Below are positions 27,182 through 39,700 of a DNA stretch of 64,000 nt, piece after piece. The notes below the pieces were generated by a model, which worked only from the letters and a program-made list of their open reading frames with translations, did not search any database and was not told the origin of the DNA. The translations under genes were made by a program, and so were the position numbers. Source of the DNA: Peribacillus sp. FSL P2-0133 (lineage in GTDB: Bacteria; Bacillota; Bacilli; Bacillales; DSM-1321); assembly GCF_037975445.1 (NCBI RefSeq), contig NZ_CP150254.1:5330001-5394000 (forward strand), in the 5' to 3' direction. The stretch's first letter is position 1. Each line of letters begins with the position of its first letter.

Positions 27182-27238
27182 GATTCGAACATAAACCCCT
27201 GAACTTAATGCATAGTTATTAGTAAAGGGGGCTAAAGC

Positions 27239-27988
27239 GTGTTCCGAAAAAGATTTCGAACGAAGAAATTCCGAAAAAAGGGGCCTCTTCCCACCCGAAA
27301 AGTATTTCTCTATTCATTTATCCTGTTTATCATATCAAGCATCATGACTCTTTGGTACGTGGACAAATCAATCGAACCCGTGATCATGAGTGTAGCCGAA
27401 TATGAAATCAAACGGATTGCAACGGAAACGATTCATGAATCGGTTGATGAGAATATAGCGAAGATTGATATGAACAAAATCATCACCAATAACAAGGGTG
27501 GTAAGGGCTCCAGTTCTTCCTATAGCTTCAATCCGGTCATATACAGTGAATTGCGGGCTAACATTACGAATGATATTCAAAAAAAGCTTGGCATCAAACA
27601 GGGAAACCCTTTTAAAACAGGTTCAGCCAAAATAAATGATGAACAATATAAAAGTGTGGTCTATTATATACCATTTGGTGTCGTAACCGGGAATAACCTT
27701 CTTTCCAATTACGGACCTGAAATCCCAGTGAAAATGTCGGTCATCGGGAATGTTGAATCGGATTTGAGGACAAAACTGACAAACGCAGGCATCAATAATG
27801 TTTATTATGAATTGATTGTGGATTTTGATGTCAATATTCAAATCGTCATCCCCTCTTTCACAAAGGAGACCAAGGTGAGTCAGGAAGTGACAGTCGGAAG
27901 CCTGCTGATCGAAGGTGATGTTCCAAGTTATTTTAGTAACGGAAACAGTTCGGTGGCACCTCCCATCATGAAGGAAAACAAGGAATGA
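27239..27988 (+). CDS. yunB: YunB, sporulation protein
   Basis: 249 residues. A basic N-terminus (about 1-20, many Lys/Arg) precedes one membrane span near 24-42, then an outer domain with an N(N/K)GG-Ser-rich loop and the conserved segment VVYYIPFGVVTGN near 142. YunB of B. subtilis is a mother-cell sporulation protein of the sigma-E set. Start GTG with AAAGGGGG about 6 bases upstream. Confidence 0.87.
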   Translation: MFRKRFRTKKFRKKGPLPTRKVFLYSFILFIISSIMTLWYVDKSIEPVIMSVAEYEIKRIATETIHESVDENIAKIDMNKIITNNKGGKGSSSSYSFNPVIYSELRANITNDIQKKLGIKQGNPFKTGSAKINDEQYKSVVYYIPFGVVTGNNLLSNYGPEIPVKMSVIGNVESDLRTKLTNAGINNVYYELIVDFDVNIQIVIPSFTKETKVSQEVTVGSLLIEGDVPSYFSNGNSSVAPPIMKENKE

Positions 27989-28023
27989 AAAAACCAGCTT
28001 ATCCTTGAGGTTAGGCTGGTTCT
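27986..28023. terminator. Bidirectional terminator yunB / HD-GYP gene
   Basis: AACCAGC (27992-27998) pairs with GCTGGTT (28015-28021) around further paired bases, with an A5 run on the left. It overlaps the end of the convergent gene. Confidence 0.7.
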
Positions 28024-29108
28024 TGTATATTGAGACATTTCATGATAAGCAAATGCAGGTTTTTATTCAGGTCCACTTCATATGGCTCCTTGATTTGCTC
28101 CCCATCTTCTTCAAGTATCCTTATCATGGGGCGGTCTCCTATCCCCTCGTTCTGAGCGGATACTACCCCTTTCCTTCCATCATTCAATTCAACGGATAGA
28201 CCATTAGGATAAATGGCAACCGCCCGGCGGAAAGCCTCGATGATCATATTGTCGAACTTTTTCCCGACTCCGGCATAAAGGACTTCCAATCCCTGATGCG
28301 GCAGCATGGCCTTACGGTAAACCCGGTTGGAAGTCACGGCATCAAACACATCGGCAACGGCAATGATCTTGCCGAAATAATGGATTTCATCCCCTTTTAT
28401 CCCACGGGGATATCCAGAACCATCTAACCGTTCATGGTGCTGATAGGCACAATTCGCAACTAAAAGGGAAACGGTATGAACATTTTTGATTAGATGGAAT
28501 CCGTAATCGGCATGTTTTTGGATTTGTTCAAACTCACTCTCCGTCAGCTTACCGGGTTTATGGAGGATCTCCAAAGGCACGAGCATTTTGCCGACATCAT
28601 GTAAAATCGCTCCCAGCCCAAGAATTTCGAGATTCCTATCATTGATATTCAATTCCATCCCGATTGCCAGGGTATATAAGGTCACATTGAAGGAATGAGT
28701 AAAGATATAGTCATCGTATGTATAAACGTCAGCCAATAAAGTCATTAACTCTTTATTCCTTTTCAGCTCGCCCATGATGTTCCGAACTATTTGAGTGAAC
28801 TTGACGTTAGCCTGCTCTATCGTGAATGACCCAGCAAGGTTCATTTTGTTTTTCATGTCCAGGAAAGTGGTTTCAATCGTATTAATGGCTTCTCTTCGTA
28901 GTTTCCCTGACACTGGGAGCATTGCAATAATGTCATCCGTCCTGGAATCTTGAATGTAAACAAAGGGAATATTAAGGGACACCAGTCGATTGATCATTCT
29001 CTGCGTTAAAGTAAGACCCTCGCACAATAGGATATGGCCCCGCTCATTATAGATGTGTTTACCGAGCCTTGCTCCAGGGCTTAGGGACTCTGTAATAGCT
29101 AGCCTCAT
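28011..29108 (-). CDS. HD-GYP domain protein
   Basis: 365 residues. An N-terminal region of about 100 residues of unknown fold is followed by an HD-GYP phosphohydrolase domain with H170-D171 (HDVGK), H199, and HHERLDGSGYP at 224-234. The metal-binding residues and the GYP motif are all present, so cyclic-di-GMP phosphodiesterase activity is plausible. A small C-terminal beta domain (about 305-355) follows. It has no signal or membrane segment, so it is probably cytosolic. Single leftward gene. Confidence 0.86.
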   Translation of the reverse strand: MRLAITESLSPGARLGKHIYNERGHILLCEGLTLTQRMINRLVSLNIPFVYIQDSRTDDIIAMLPVSGKLRREAINTIETTFLDMKNKMNLAGSFTIEQANVKFTQIVRNIMGELKRNKELMTLLADVYTYDDYIFTHSFNVTLYTLAIGMELNINDRNLEILGLGAILHDVGKMLVPLEILHKPGKLTESEFEQIQKHADYGFHLIKNVHTVSLLVANCAYQHHERLDGSGYPRGIKGDEIHYFGKIIAVADVFDAVTSNRVYRKAMLPHQGLEVLYAGVGKKFDNMIIEAFRRAVAIYPNGLSVELNDGRKGVVSAQNEGIGDRPMIRILEEDGEQIKEPYEVDLNKNLHLLIMKCLNIQEPA

Positions 29109-29246
29109 ACTTGTACTCCATTTCCCCGTTCAATATTTGTAAATCGAACCGTTTCTTTCCTTTGTTAGTATTATCGGAAAATATTTTGATAAATGAATCT
29201 GTTTGAACGCATTTATTGAAAAAATATCAGCATTTTCTTTGATAAA

Positions 29247-29286
29247 AAAATAAGGCCCCCTTCTGGAAAAAAGAAAGCCCCCCTTT
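29247..29286 (-). terminator. Probable yunC terminator
   Basis: On the minus strand GGCTTTCT can pair with AGAAGG...GCC, followed by TTATTTTTTT. The stem has a bulge. Confidence 0.45.
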
Positions 29287-29589
29287 TCAAATCATTTTGA
29301 TTAATGCCTCTTTACCAATCATTCCTGGATGAATGCCCTTTTCCACAGCCTCCCAGGTAACTGATTCAAGCGGCGCTTCCAATAGTTCTTCAATCGATTT
29401 AACTCCTGTGGCCCTTCCTGCAAGGATTTTACGATCTCTCAATTTATCATTCAGCAGTCCAACATCTAACGCACCGCACATTATATACCCTTTTTCGGAC
29501 GCGATAGCAAGTAAATTCGTTTTGGGAAGTCGGACAGAAATGGCTAGGAATGTATGATTATCAAGAATTATTGGTATCATGTTAATCAA
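29287..29589 (-). CDS. yunC: YunC, DUF1805 protein
   Basis: 100 residues, matching the family length. Start TTG at 29589 with GAGAGGGG 7 bases before it; the open frame extends much further up (to 29763) only by chance within the end of yunD. Conserved segments are LLAIASEKGYIMCGALDVGL near 28-47 and ILAGRATGVKSIEELL near 57-72. Function unknown. It lies 55 bases downstream of yunD and is likely co-transcribed. Confidence 0.85.
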   Translation of the reverse strand: MINMIPIILDNHTFLAISVRLPKTNLLAIASEKGYIMCGALDVGLLNDKLRDRKILAGRATGVKSIEELLEAPLESVTWEAVEKGIHPGMIGKEALIKMI

Positions 29590-29644
29590 TTGGTTTCGCC
29601 CCTCTCTTCCCGATACTTTATGAAAAAAAGGGCGAAACCGTGAT

Positions 29645-31036
29645 TTAGAGTTTGGTGTTTGCGTATATTTTTTCCAGCTTCCATAAAAGGATATCCCGTA
29701 AGAATTCCGGTAGTAAGTATTCCTTGCGATTGGAGCGCTGGATACTTGGAAAGAAGTGCCCAAACGTGAACATATCAGGTATTGCCAGTTTATAGGACTT
29801 ATCCGTTTGCAGTTTCTCCCCTTTTATAAGTATCCCTTTTACGATTCCATTCTCCATTTCGTTAAATTCAATTTGATCATAATGCATGACTCCCATGATT
29901 CTTCCGCGGAAACCGAAACCTTTCACCTGAATATGAGGCCACTCCTCATTTCTCGATTGCATTAAGATTTCTTTTAATTCATTCCCATTAACTTCAACGA
30001 CGCAAGGATTGATGGGATGTGGACAGATTCTGTGAATATCCCCTTTTGTGACAGGTCCCTTTGGCAGCCCTTCGAGCAGAAGACCGGCATTCAAAAAGGA
30101 ACAATCCGCCTGAGTCCACTCCCTTAGGGCATCCCCAAGGAGTTCAGTCAAAGGACTTCCTTTGAACCAATCATTATCCAGTGCTTCGGGTAAATCCACT
30201 ACAACCTGTTTTAGCATTTCCCCTCCAGCCTGGTATATCTCTTCAATCCATGACCGTTCATTCTCCAATTCCAAAAAGTCATTGGTATCATAAAGAATGG
30301 CACTCTTATGGCTAACTTTCTTTTCCTGATTGACGGTCATTTCCACCTGTCCAACATAGAAACCATATTTCCCTGCACCGCAAAGGAGTGTATCATTGAT
30401 CAATTTACCTTGGTGGAGGATGTGGTGGGTATGCGCACCAAGTATGATGTCAATCTCCGGAAAATCCTCTGCCATCCTCTCATCATCATGGATGCCCAGG
30501 TGGGAAAGGATGATGATTACATCCGCCTCTGTTTTGACCTTTTCGAGCTGTGCCTTTAACTCCACGAATGGTTCTGATATTTCCCAGCCCATCGCAGAAT
30601 AAAACTTTTGAAAAAAGGCTGTCAAACCTATCATGGCAATTTTGGTGCCTTTTACCGTCGTATGTATCCAATATGGCAGCGCCCATTCCGGCCTTTCATA
30701 ATCACCGTAATAAACATTGGCTGCCAAGACCTTGAACTTTGCACGATCATATAAGGAGTCTAACGCATCATGAGGTAAAGTGATCCCTTCATTATTGCCG
30801 ATGGTCACATATTGGTAGCCCGCTTCATTAAGCAGTTCAATATTTCCTTTACCCAAAGTACCTTCCGTATATGGATGCCAGCGGTCCACATGATCGCCTA
30901 TATCCAGTATGATCGCTTCTTCTCCCGTTTCTTGATGAAGTTGTCTTCTTTCTTTAAGAAACTTATCAATACGAGGCCAATTCTCAAAATGACTATGGAG
31001 ATCATTGGTGTGATACAAATGAATGATTTCTGACAT
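29645..31036 (-). CDS. yunD: YunD, 5'-nucleotidase/UshA-type metallophosphoesterase
   Basis: 463 residues. The N-terminal calcineurin-like domain shows the dimetal motifs YHTNDLHSHFE (about 7-17), DIGDHVDRW, TIGNNEG, and HLGIHD. A C-terminal nucleotidase domain begins near 290. No signal peptide, so it is cytosolic unlike UshA. The AGGAGG site favours the second of two adjacent ATGs (31036). YunE ends 16 bases before this start. Cleavage of nucleotides or related phosphates is inferred from the family. Confidence 0.88.
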   Translation of the reverse strand: MSEIIHLYHTNDLHSHFENWPRIDKFLKERRQLHQETGEEAIILDIGDHVDRWHPYTEGTLGKGNIELLNEAGYQYVTIGNNEGITLPHDALDSLYDRAKFKVLAANVYYGDYERPEWALPYWIHTTVKGTKIAMIGLTAFFQKFYSAMGWEISEPFVELKAQLEKVKTEADVIIILSHLGIHDDERMAEDFPEIDIILGAHTHHILHQGKLINDTLLCGAGKYGFYVGQVEMTVNQEKKVSHKSAILYDTNDFLELENERSWIEEIYQAGGEMLKQVVVDLPEALDNDWFKGSPLTELLGDALREWTQADCSFLNAGLLLEGLPKGPVTKGDIHRICPHPINPCVVEVNGNELKEILMQSRNEEWPHIQVKGFGFRGRIMGVMHYDQIEFNEMENGIVKGILIKGEKLQTDKSYKLAIPDMFTFGHFFPSIQRSNRKEYLLPEFLRDILLWKLEKIYANTKL

Positions 31037-31052
31037 CATTTCTCCTCCTCGT

Positions 31053-31880
31053 TTATCCTGTAATACCTTGATATATAAGACGTAAACCAATGATTATCAG
31101 CACTATTTTCAACATATTTTCCAGCGATGCACTCTTTAGGCGCGTATTGATGAATGCGCCAAATTTAGCACCGAACCAAGCACCCGGAATCAGGGCAAAA
31201 GCATATGGCCAATTTACATTCCCAAGAGAAATATGCGTAATCGAATTAGTGATGGAAGATAGAAATACCATAAACATCGAAGTCGCAACAGCCATATGCG
31301 GAGGGAAGAAGAATAGAAGCATCATGACGGGAACCATTAAGGCCCCACCGCCAATTCCAAATAACCCGGAGCTGAATCCCACGACAAAAGAAATCAATAC
31401 AGCCAACAGGGGGTGGTAACCATAGGAAAATGAATGTCCATTTTCTGTTTTATACGTCTTCACTATTTTCCCTTTTCCAGGCTTGAAAAGCATTGGCTTC
31501 AAACGATTTTTCACTAATAACACGATAGCCATGAAAACCATGAAAATTCCAAAGTACAATGAAAAAGCTTCGGCGTTAAGGTTTTTATTCACATTAGCCC
31601 CTATTATTCCACCAGGTGCACTGCCAATAAAAAAGATTAAGCCGGCCTTATAATCCACCACTTTATGTTTTAAATAAGATAAAGTAGAAGATAAGCCGGT
31701 AAAAATCATGATTACGGTTGAAACACCTACGGCGACCTGAGGAGTCAGCTCATCGATAATATTCGTAGATGTACCTAAATATAAAAGAGAAGGCACAATG
31801 ATGATGCCGCCGCCCAGACCGACAAGAGCGCCGATTGCTCCCGCTAATAATCCAATACCAACTAATACTAACCATACCAT
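31053..31880 (-). CDS. yunE: YunE, TauE/SafE-family sulfite exporter-like membrane protein
   Basis: 275 residues with about eight membrane spans and the duplicated Gly-rich motif of the family (GALVGLGGGIIIVPSLLYLG near 17-36 and FSSGLFGIGGGALMVP near 170-185). TauE/SafE proteins move sulfur-containing anions such as sulfite or sulfoacetate; the substrate here is unknown. ATG at 31880 has a weak GGCGGA site. It is upstream of yunD on the same strand and probably in one operon with it and yunC. Confidence 0.86.
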   Translation of the reverse strand: MVWLVLVGIGLLAGAIGALVGLGGGIIIVPSLLYLGTSTNIIDELTPQVAVGVSTVIMIFTGLSSTLSYLKHKVVDYKAGLIFFIGSAPGGIIGANVNKNLNAEAFSLYFGIFMVFMAIVLLVKNRLKPMLFKPGKGKIVKTYKTENGHSFSYGYHPLLAVLISFVVGFSSGLFGIGGGALMVPVMMLLFFFPPHMAVATSMFMVFLSSITNSITHISLGNVNWPYAFALIPGAWFGAKFGAFINTRLKSASLENMLKIVLIIIGLRLIYQGITG

Positions 31881-31963
31881 GAAGAAATCCGCCTTTACCT
31901 GTTTGTGAGGATATTACCTCTCTAGCTTGTCACATCATCTCTTTATTAATTATATAATTCCCC

Positions 31964-32818
31964 TTAAAACAAACCAAGCTGCTTAGGAGCCAACCCTTCA
32001 TATTCTATACCAAGCAACTCAATCATTTGTTTGGCATTATCAGCGGCATCTCCTCCTGAGTTATTATTGAACAGGACATATATCTCCTTGGATTCCTTTT
32101 CCAATTTCCTGATTTTCTCCACCCATTCTGTCAATTCCTGATGATTATATCTATATAAGTACCTGACTTCACGCCAATTATCACCTGAGGAAGGCCTTTG
32201 CCAACCATGCAGGTTACGGCCATGAAAGCGTATCAGGGTTTTATCTTTACCGGCGGCATGCAGAACGACAGGAATGGATCCCTCTCCAGCCTGCGGCTCA
32301 TCGCATACAGTATGGATCCAGCCTTCCTTTTCGATAAAGTCCAAAGTTTGCTGTAATACATTGGGCCTGTACCAGCTTTGATTCCGAAATTCAATGGCAG
32401 CTGGAATATCGCCCATTTCAGCTTTGCACCATCGCAGGTAATTCACATTTTCCCGTTTACAATCAAACCATGGCGGAAACTGAAATAAGACCATCGCAAG
32501 CTTGCCGGACTTCTGATAAGCTTCCAGAGAGTCGCAAAATGCCTTGAACATTTCCTTCTTACTTTCAAATGGGATTTCCCCACGCTGATGTCCTGTCATC
32601 CCTTGATAGGCTTTAACGACAAACTGGAATGATGCTGGCGTCTCGGATACCCACTTTTCACTATTCCTCTTTGGCTGGACTGCATAGAATGAGGCATCCA
32701 CCTCCACAACGGGAAAATGTGCACCGTACTCTTTGAGTTTATCACGCTGGGACACACCGCCATGATACAAACTATCATGATCACCCCAACCGGTCACACC
32801 AACATAAATCATCTGCAT
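31964..32818 (-). CDS. yunF: YunF, DUF72 protein
   Basis: 284 residues with the TIM-barrel-like DUF72 fold: IYVGVTGWGDHDSLY near 4-18, FPVVEVDASFYAVQP near 35-49, LFQFPPWF near 115, and AAIEFRNQSWY near 138. AAAGGAG lies 5 bases before ATG 32818; other in-frame ATGs stand beside it (32824, 32821, 32812). Function unknown, with nucleic-acid metabolism sometimes suggested for the family. Leftward, downstream of the suf terminator. Confidence 0.85.
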   Translation of the reverse strand: MQMIYVGVTGWGDHDSLYHGGVSQRDKLKEYGAHFPVVEVDASFYAVQPKRNSEKWVSETPASFQFVVKAYQGMTGHQRGEIPFESKKEMFKAFCDSLEAYQKSGKLAMVLFQFPPWFDCKRENVNYLRWCKAEMGDIPAAIEFRNQSWYRPNVLQQTLDFIEKEGWIHTVCDEPQAGEGSIPVVLHAAGKDKTLIRFHGRNLHGWQRPSSGDNWREVRYLYRYNHQELTEWVEKIRKLEKESKEIYVLFNNNSGGDAADNAKQMIELLGIEYEGLAPKQLGLF

Positions 32819-32923
32819 CATCACTCCTTTGGAAAGGCCCCAATTACTGGACTTCTTCTTTATTATTTTTTACCCTTTTTGAGCCATATCTAATCTTTGG
32901 TATAAGGGTGTGAATATCAAAAC

Positions 32924-32957
32924 AAAAAGCCTGCCAGTCAGACCCGGCAGGCTTTTG
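32924..32957 (-). terminator. suf operon terminator
   Basis: AGCCTGCC...GGCAGGCT stem (32928-32953), with TTTTTG on the minus strand and a T run on the plus strand. Confidence 0.85.
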
Positions 32958-33003
32958 TATGAATGGTTATCCTAAATCGCCTTACAGGCAGGCCAGTCGG
33001 TTA

Positions 33004-34401
33004 TTATCCGATGGAGCCTTCCATTTCGAACTTGATCAGACGGTTCATTTCAACCGCATATTCCATTGGAAGTTCTTTTGTAAATGGTTCGATGAAGCCC
33101 ATTACGATCATTTCCGTTGCTTCTTGCTCAGAAATTCCGCGGCTCATCAAGTAGAACAATTGTTCTTCAGATACTTTGGAAACCTTCGCTTCGTGTTCAA
33201 GGGAAATGTTATCATTCAAGATTTCATTGTAAGGGATCGTATCAGATGTAGACTGATTATCCATGATTAATGTATCACATTCAATGTTGGAACGAGCTCC
33301 ATCCGCTTTACGTCCGAAATGAACGATACCACGGTATGTTACTTTACCGCCCTGTTTAGAAATTGATTTAGATACGATAGTTGAAGATGTATTTGGAGCT
33401 AGGTGAATCATTTTTGCTCCAGCATCTTGGTGTTGGCCTTTGCCGGCAATGGCAATCGATAATGTCATACCACGAGCACCTTCACCTTTTAAGATGACAG
33501 CAGGATATTTCATTGTCAATTTGGAACCGATGTTACCATCGATCCATTCCATTGTTGCGTTAGCGTCACAAACCGCACGTTTCGTAACCAGGTTAAACAC
33601 GTTGTTTGCCCAGTTTTGGATCGTCGTGTAACGGCAGTAAGCATCTTTCTTAATGACGATTTCAACAACCGCACTATGAAGGGAGTTAGTTGTATAAACA
33701 GGAGCTGTACAACCTTCTACATAGTGAACGGATGCGCCTTCATCAACAACGATTAGCGTACGTTCGAATTGCCCCATGTTTTCAGAGTTGATCCGGAAAT
33801 AAGCTTGAAGCGGAGTATCCACTTTAACGCCTTTTGGTACATAGATGAAAGATCCGCCTGACCAAACTGCCGAGTTCAATGCAGAGAATTTATTGTCAGT
33901 GGGCGGGATCGTTTTTCCAAAGTGCTCACGGAAGATATCCTCATTTTCACGTAGTGCCGAGTCCGTATCTTTAAATACGATACCCAAATCTTCCAATTCT
34001 TCTTTCATGCTGTGGTAAACCACTTCTGATTCGTATTGAGCCGATACGCCGGCAAGATATTTTTGTTCGGCTTCAGGAATTCCCAATTTATCAAAAGTCT
34101 GTTTGATTTCATCAGGAACTTCATCCCAAGATTTCTCTGATTTCTCTGATGGCTTAACATAGTATGTGATTTCATCAAAATTCAGGCTCTGCATGTCGCC
34201 GCCCCATTGAGGCATTGGCATGTTGTAAAAATGCTCCAATGATTTCAAACGGAAATCAAGCATCCATTGCGGTTCATCCTTCATTCGAGAAATTTCTTCC
34301 ACGATTTCTTTTGTCAGACCACGCTTTGAACGGAAGATGGAAACATCTTTATCCGCAAAGCCATATTTATAATCGCCGATTTCAGGCATTTTCTTTGCCA
34401 T
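33004..34401 (-). CDS. sufB: Fe-S cluster scaffold subunit SufB
   Basis: 465 residues. With SufC and SufD it forms the SufBC2D scaffold on which new clusters are built in the cytosol. Family features: the core beta-helix region with [20 protein letters not shown] near 190-210, [10 protein letters not shown] near 232, and the C-terminal [20 protein letters not shown] near 430. It is the last gene of sufCDSUB. No truncation. Confidence 0.97.
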   Translation of the reverse strand: MAKKMPEIGDYKYGFADKDVSIFRSKRGLTKEIVEEISRMKDEPQWMLDFRLKSLEHFYNMPMPQWGGDMQSLNFDEITYYVKPSEKSEKSWDEVPDEIKQTFDKLGIPEAEQKYLAGVSAQYESEVVYHSMKEELEDLGIVFKDTDSALRENEDIFREHFGKTIPPTDNKFSALNSAVWSGGSFIYVPKGVKVDTPLQAYFRINSENMGQFERTLIVVDEGASVHYVEGCTAPVYTTNSLHSAVVEIVIKKDAYCRYTTIQNWANNVFNLVTKRAVCDANATMEWIDGNIGSKLTMKYPAVILKGEGARGMTLSIAIAGKGQHQDAGAKMIHLAPNTSSTIVSKSISKQGGKVTYRGIVHFGRKADGARSNIECDTLIMDNQSTSDTIPYNEILNDNISLEHEAKVSKVSEEQLFYLMSRGISEQEATEMIVMGFIEPFTKELPMEYAVEMNRLIKFEMEGSIG

Positions 34402-34456
34402 AGCTCGTATTCCTCCATTTCAAATGGCTGAATTACAACAGCTCATTTTAATTTAA

Positions 34457-37405
<2,949 letters not shown>

Positions 37406-37420
37406 TGCAAATCCTCCTAC

Positions 37421-38206
37421 TTACGCTTCTTCGCCAACAGTTTCGTCTTCAATGCCCAATTCTTGTTTAATCCAGTCATAACCTTCCGCTTCCAAGCGGG
37501 CAGCAAGTTCAGGACCGCCTGATTTAACGACACGTCCTTGCATCATAACATGTACAAAATCAGGAGTGATGTAATTTAATAGACGTTGGTAGTGAGTGAT
37601 GATCAAGCATCCAAAGTCTTCTCCGCGCATTTCGTTGATTCCTTTTGAAACGACTTTAAGTGCATCGATATCTAGACCTGAATCAATCTCATCCAAGATT
37701 GCAATTTTAGGTTGGATCATCATTAATTGAAGAATCTCGTTACGTTTTTTCTCTCCGCCAGAGAATCCTTCATTCAAATAGCGTTGCGCCATATCTTCAT
37801 CCATTTCAAGGAACTCCATTTTTTGGTCCATTTGACGGATGAATTTCATCAATGAAATCTCATCGCCTTCTTCACGGCGTGCATTAATGGAAGAACGCAA
37901 GAAGTCAGCATTTGTAACACCGCTGATTTCACTTGGATATTGCATAGCTAGGAATAGACCGACACGAGCGCGCTCGTCTACTTCCATTTCCAATACATCT
38001 TCGCCATCGAATGTGATGCTTCCGCTAGTCACCTCATATTTAGGGTGACCCATGATTGCTGATGATAAAGTGGATTTACCAGTTCCATTTGGTCCCATGA
38101 TCGCATGGATTTCTCCACCTTTGACTTCAAGGTTTACCCCTTTTAAAATCTCTTTACCTTCAATTGATACGTGAAGATCTTTAACCGTTAATGTAGAAGC
38201 TGACAT
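37421..38206 (-). CDS. sufC: Fe-S assembly ATPase SufC
   Basis: 261 residues, a soluble ABC ATPase. Walker A GPNGTGKST near 36-44, signature FSGGEKKRNE near 147-156, Walker B IAILDEIDSGLD near 168-179. Its ATP cycle opens the SufB-SufD interface. GGAGG 7 bases before ATG 38206 sets the start; the open frame runs 9 codons further. First gene of the operon, with a 21-bp palindrome 38-58 bases upstream of the ATG. Confidence 0.96.
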   Translation of the reverse strand: MSASTLTVKDLHVSIEGKEILKGVNLEVKGGEIHAIMGPNGTGKSTLSSAIMGHPKYEVTSGSITFDGEDVLEMEVDERARVGLFLAMQYPSEISGVTNADFLRSSINARREEGDEISLMKFIRQMDQKMEFLEMDEDMAQRYLNEGFSGGEKKRNEILQLMMIQPKIAILDEIDSGLDIDALKVVSKGINEMRGEDFGCLIITHYQRLLNYITPDFVHVMMQGRVVKSGGPELAARLEAEGYDWIKQELGIEDETVGEEA

Positions 38207-38243
38207 AATAATACCTCCGTGAACTAATTCCAATTTTATTACC

Positions 38244-38264
38244 AGAAAGTAATGATTACTTTCT
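38244..38264. promoter_or_regulatory. Palindrome upstream of sufC, Fur/Zur-like
   Basis: AGAAAGTAA and TTACTTTCT are perfect 9-base arms around TGA. The 11-base core GTAATGATTAC is identical to the core of the B. subtilis Zur consensus (TCGTAAT-n-ATTACGA), while the outer bases differ. It lies in the leader or promoter of suf. Binding by a Fur-family regulator is an inference. Confidence 0.45.
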
Positions 38265-38943
38265 TTACTGTAATTTACGTAAAAGCATTCTCACTTTATT
38301 CTCATTCCAATTTTATAACAAATCCAATTTGGAATCAACTAAATAGATAAGGGTTTTCACTTCTGCCATGTTTAAAACCCGTCCTATTCTTACAATACTA
38401 ACAGATATAGCCCGTTTCCTGCATATTCATACTTATTTTAGCTTTTGTTAAAATTATCTTATTATTCAGCAAATCTTCGTCCTTATTAATATATGTTCAA
38501 AGAATTCGATTGCAAGGTATGAACGTTCCACTTTAAAAAGAAAAAAATCGGACTGTCAGGCATTATGTAAGTTTATCCAATAAGGCACCCCTTATTTATG
38601 GACCACTTTCCATTTTACCTCTACAGACCGATCTTTTAAAGAACTCTTTTATATGCTTATCCGTGAATTTTGCGTTGTAGGTCCTGGACCATTTTATTGC
38701 ACTTTACATGTTCCCTATCCCGTTCTTTCTCGACCTCGATACGGAGGTCTAAGTTTCTACTGTACTCACTGTAGCCAACCCCATGTGAAGACTGCATCGC
38801 CTTTTCCATTTCGCTTGTTACATTTAAATCTAGAGTATTGATAGTGAACCATCCTTTCAAATTTGTGTATCATTTTAATGCTTACATTATCTCTTACCCT
38901 TTACTTTTCTGATTAAACATGAAATGAATTAAATTAGGCCGCA
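38265..38943. other. Gene-poor stretch upstream of suf
   Basis: AT-rich DNA with the presumed suf promoter at its left end. One doubtful minus-strand frame (38657-38860, 67 codons, charged C-terminal half) starts at TTG without a ribosome site. I see no other gene, RNA or terminator that I can support. Confidence 0.4.
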
Positions 38944-39168
38944 GACTGTAAACAAACTGGATGATCAATGAGTTTATCTACAGTTTTTTAGTTTTTAGGT
39001 TTTCAAAATTTGAACGTTACTTTCCACTTCAGGCACTCGCTTTCCGCGGGCGGTCCAGAAGCCTCCTCGGCGCTTTTGCGCCTGCGGGGTCTCCCGCAGG
39101 AGTCTCGTACCTTCCGTTCCAATCCACTAAGACTAAACAATCAGATAGAATCACTTTCACCTACAGTC
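38944..39168. repeat. Composite intergenic repeat, better preserved copy
   Basis: Bounded by GACTGTA (38944-38950) and TACAGTC (39162-39168). Left: a 40-base hairpin (38945-38984, arms ACTGTAAACAAACT / AGTTTATCTACAGT) plus T6. Middle: GC-rich block with CTTTCCGCGGGCGG, GCCTCCTCGG, and two small palindromes, GGCGC/GCGCC (39069-39082) and CTGCGGG/CCCGCAG (39082-39099). This GC-rich block is familiar to me from intergenic regions of many Bacillaceae, without known function. Confidence 0.65.
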
Positions 39169-39239
39169 TTTATTCGTTCCATGCCGGTTAAGGTTTCCAT
39201 GATAAAGTGCCTCACTTTTCTAAGTTCGGAAAAAATTAT

Positions 39240-39597
39240 GAGCGACGCATTATGTAAAAGCTGAACGAACAAAACAGTTTGCCTATTCATTTATGCGGCG
39301 ACAGACCGTAACGGATTTGTGTTGAGGACGATAGTAACACCCGGAAATACTCATGATAGTCGTTTCTTAAGAGCATCTGGTTGAACAAGTGATTAAGAAA
39401 GTTGGAAAACCTGAAGCTGATTGACGCAGATGCAACTAACAAAACACCAGCTTTACTCTGTACACGTCCTCGAACAAAAGAAAGATTCCTCCGCAACCAT
39501 GGCTATTTGTAATATGAGCGTTTTGGTTGTTATCTCTGCCCATCGGCACTCAACAACAAATAAAGAGGGCTATCGTGAGTACAAATCGCTTTAACTG
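39240..39597 (+). pseudogene. Decayed IS1182-family transposase fragment
   Basis: Pieces in three frames match the C-terminal half of IS1182-type (DDE) transposases in the right order: KQFAYSF near 39258, DRNGFVLRTIVTPGNTHDS near 39305-39361, LVEQVIKKVGKPEAD near 39378-39422, TRPRTKERFLRNHGYL near 39458-39507, CYLCP, then NKEGYREYKS near 39560. Stops and frameshifts separate them, so it is inactive. The N-terminal half and the terminal repeats are not visible. Confidence 0.65.
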
Positions 39598-39616
39598 CTT
39601 CAAATCCAATAAAAAA

Positions 39617-39656
39617 TCAAAAGGTTCCGGAATGAGAACATTCCGGAACCTTTTTG
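39617..39656 (-). terminator. metNIQ terminator
   Basis: AAGGTTCCGGAAT (39621-39633) and ATTCCGGAACCTT (39640-39652) form a 13-bp stem, with T/A runs on both sides. Confidence 0.88.
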
Positions 39657-39700
39657 TTTACAAACTGCGGCCTTAATTAAATCAGGCCGCCATTCTTGAA

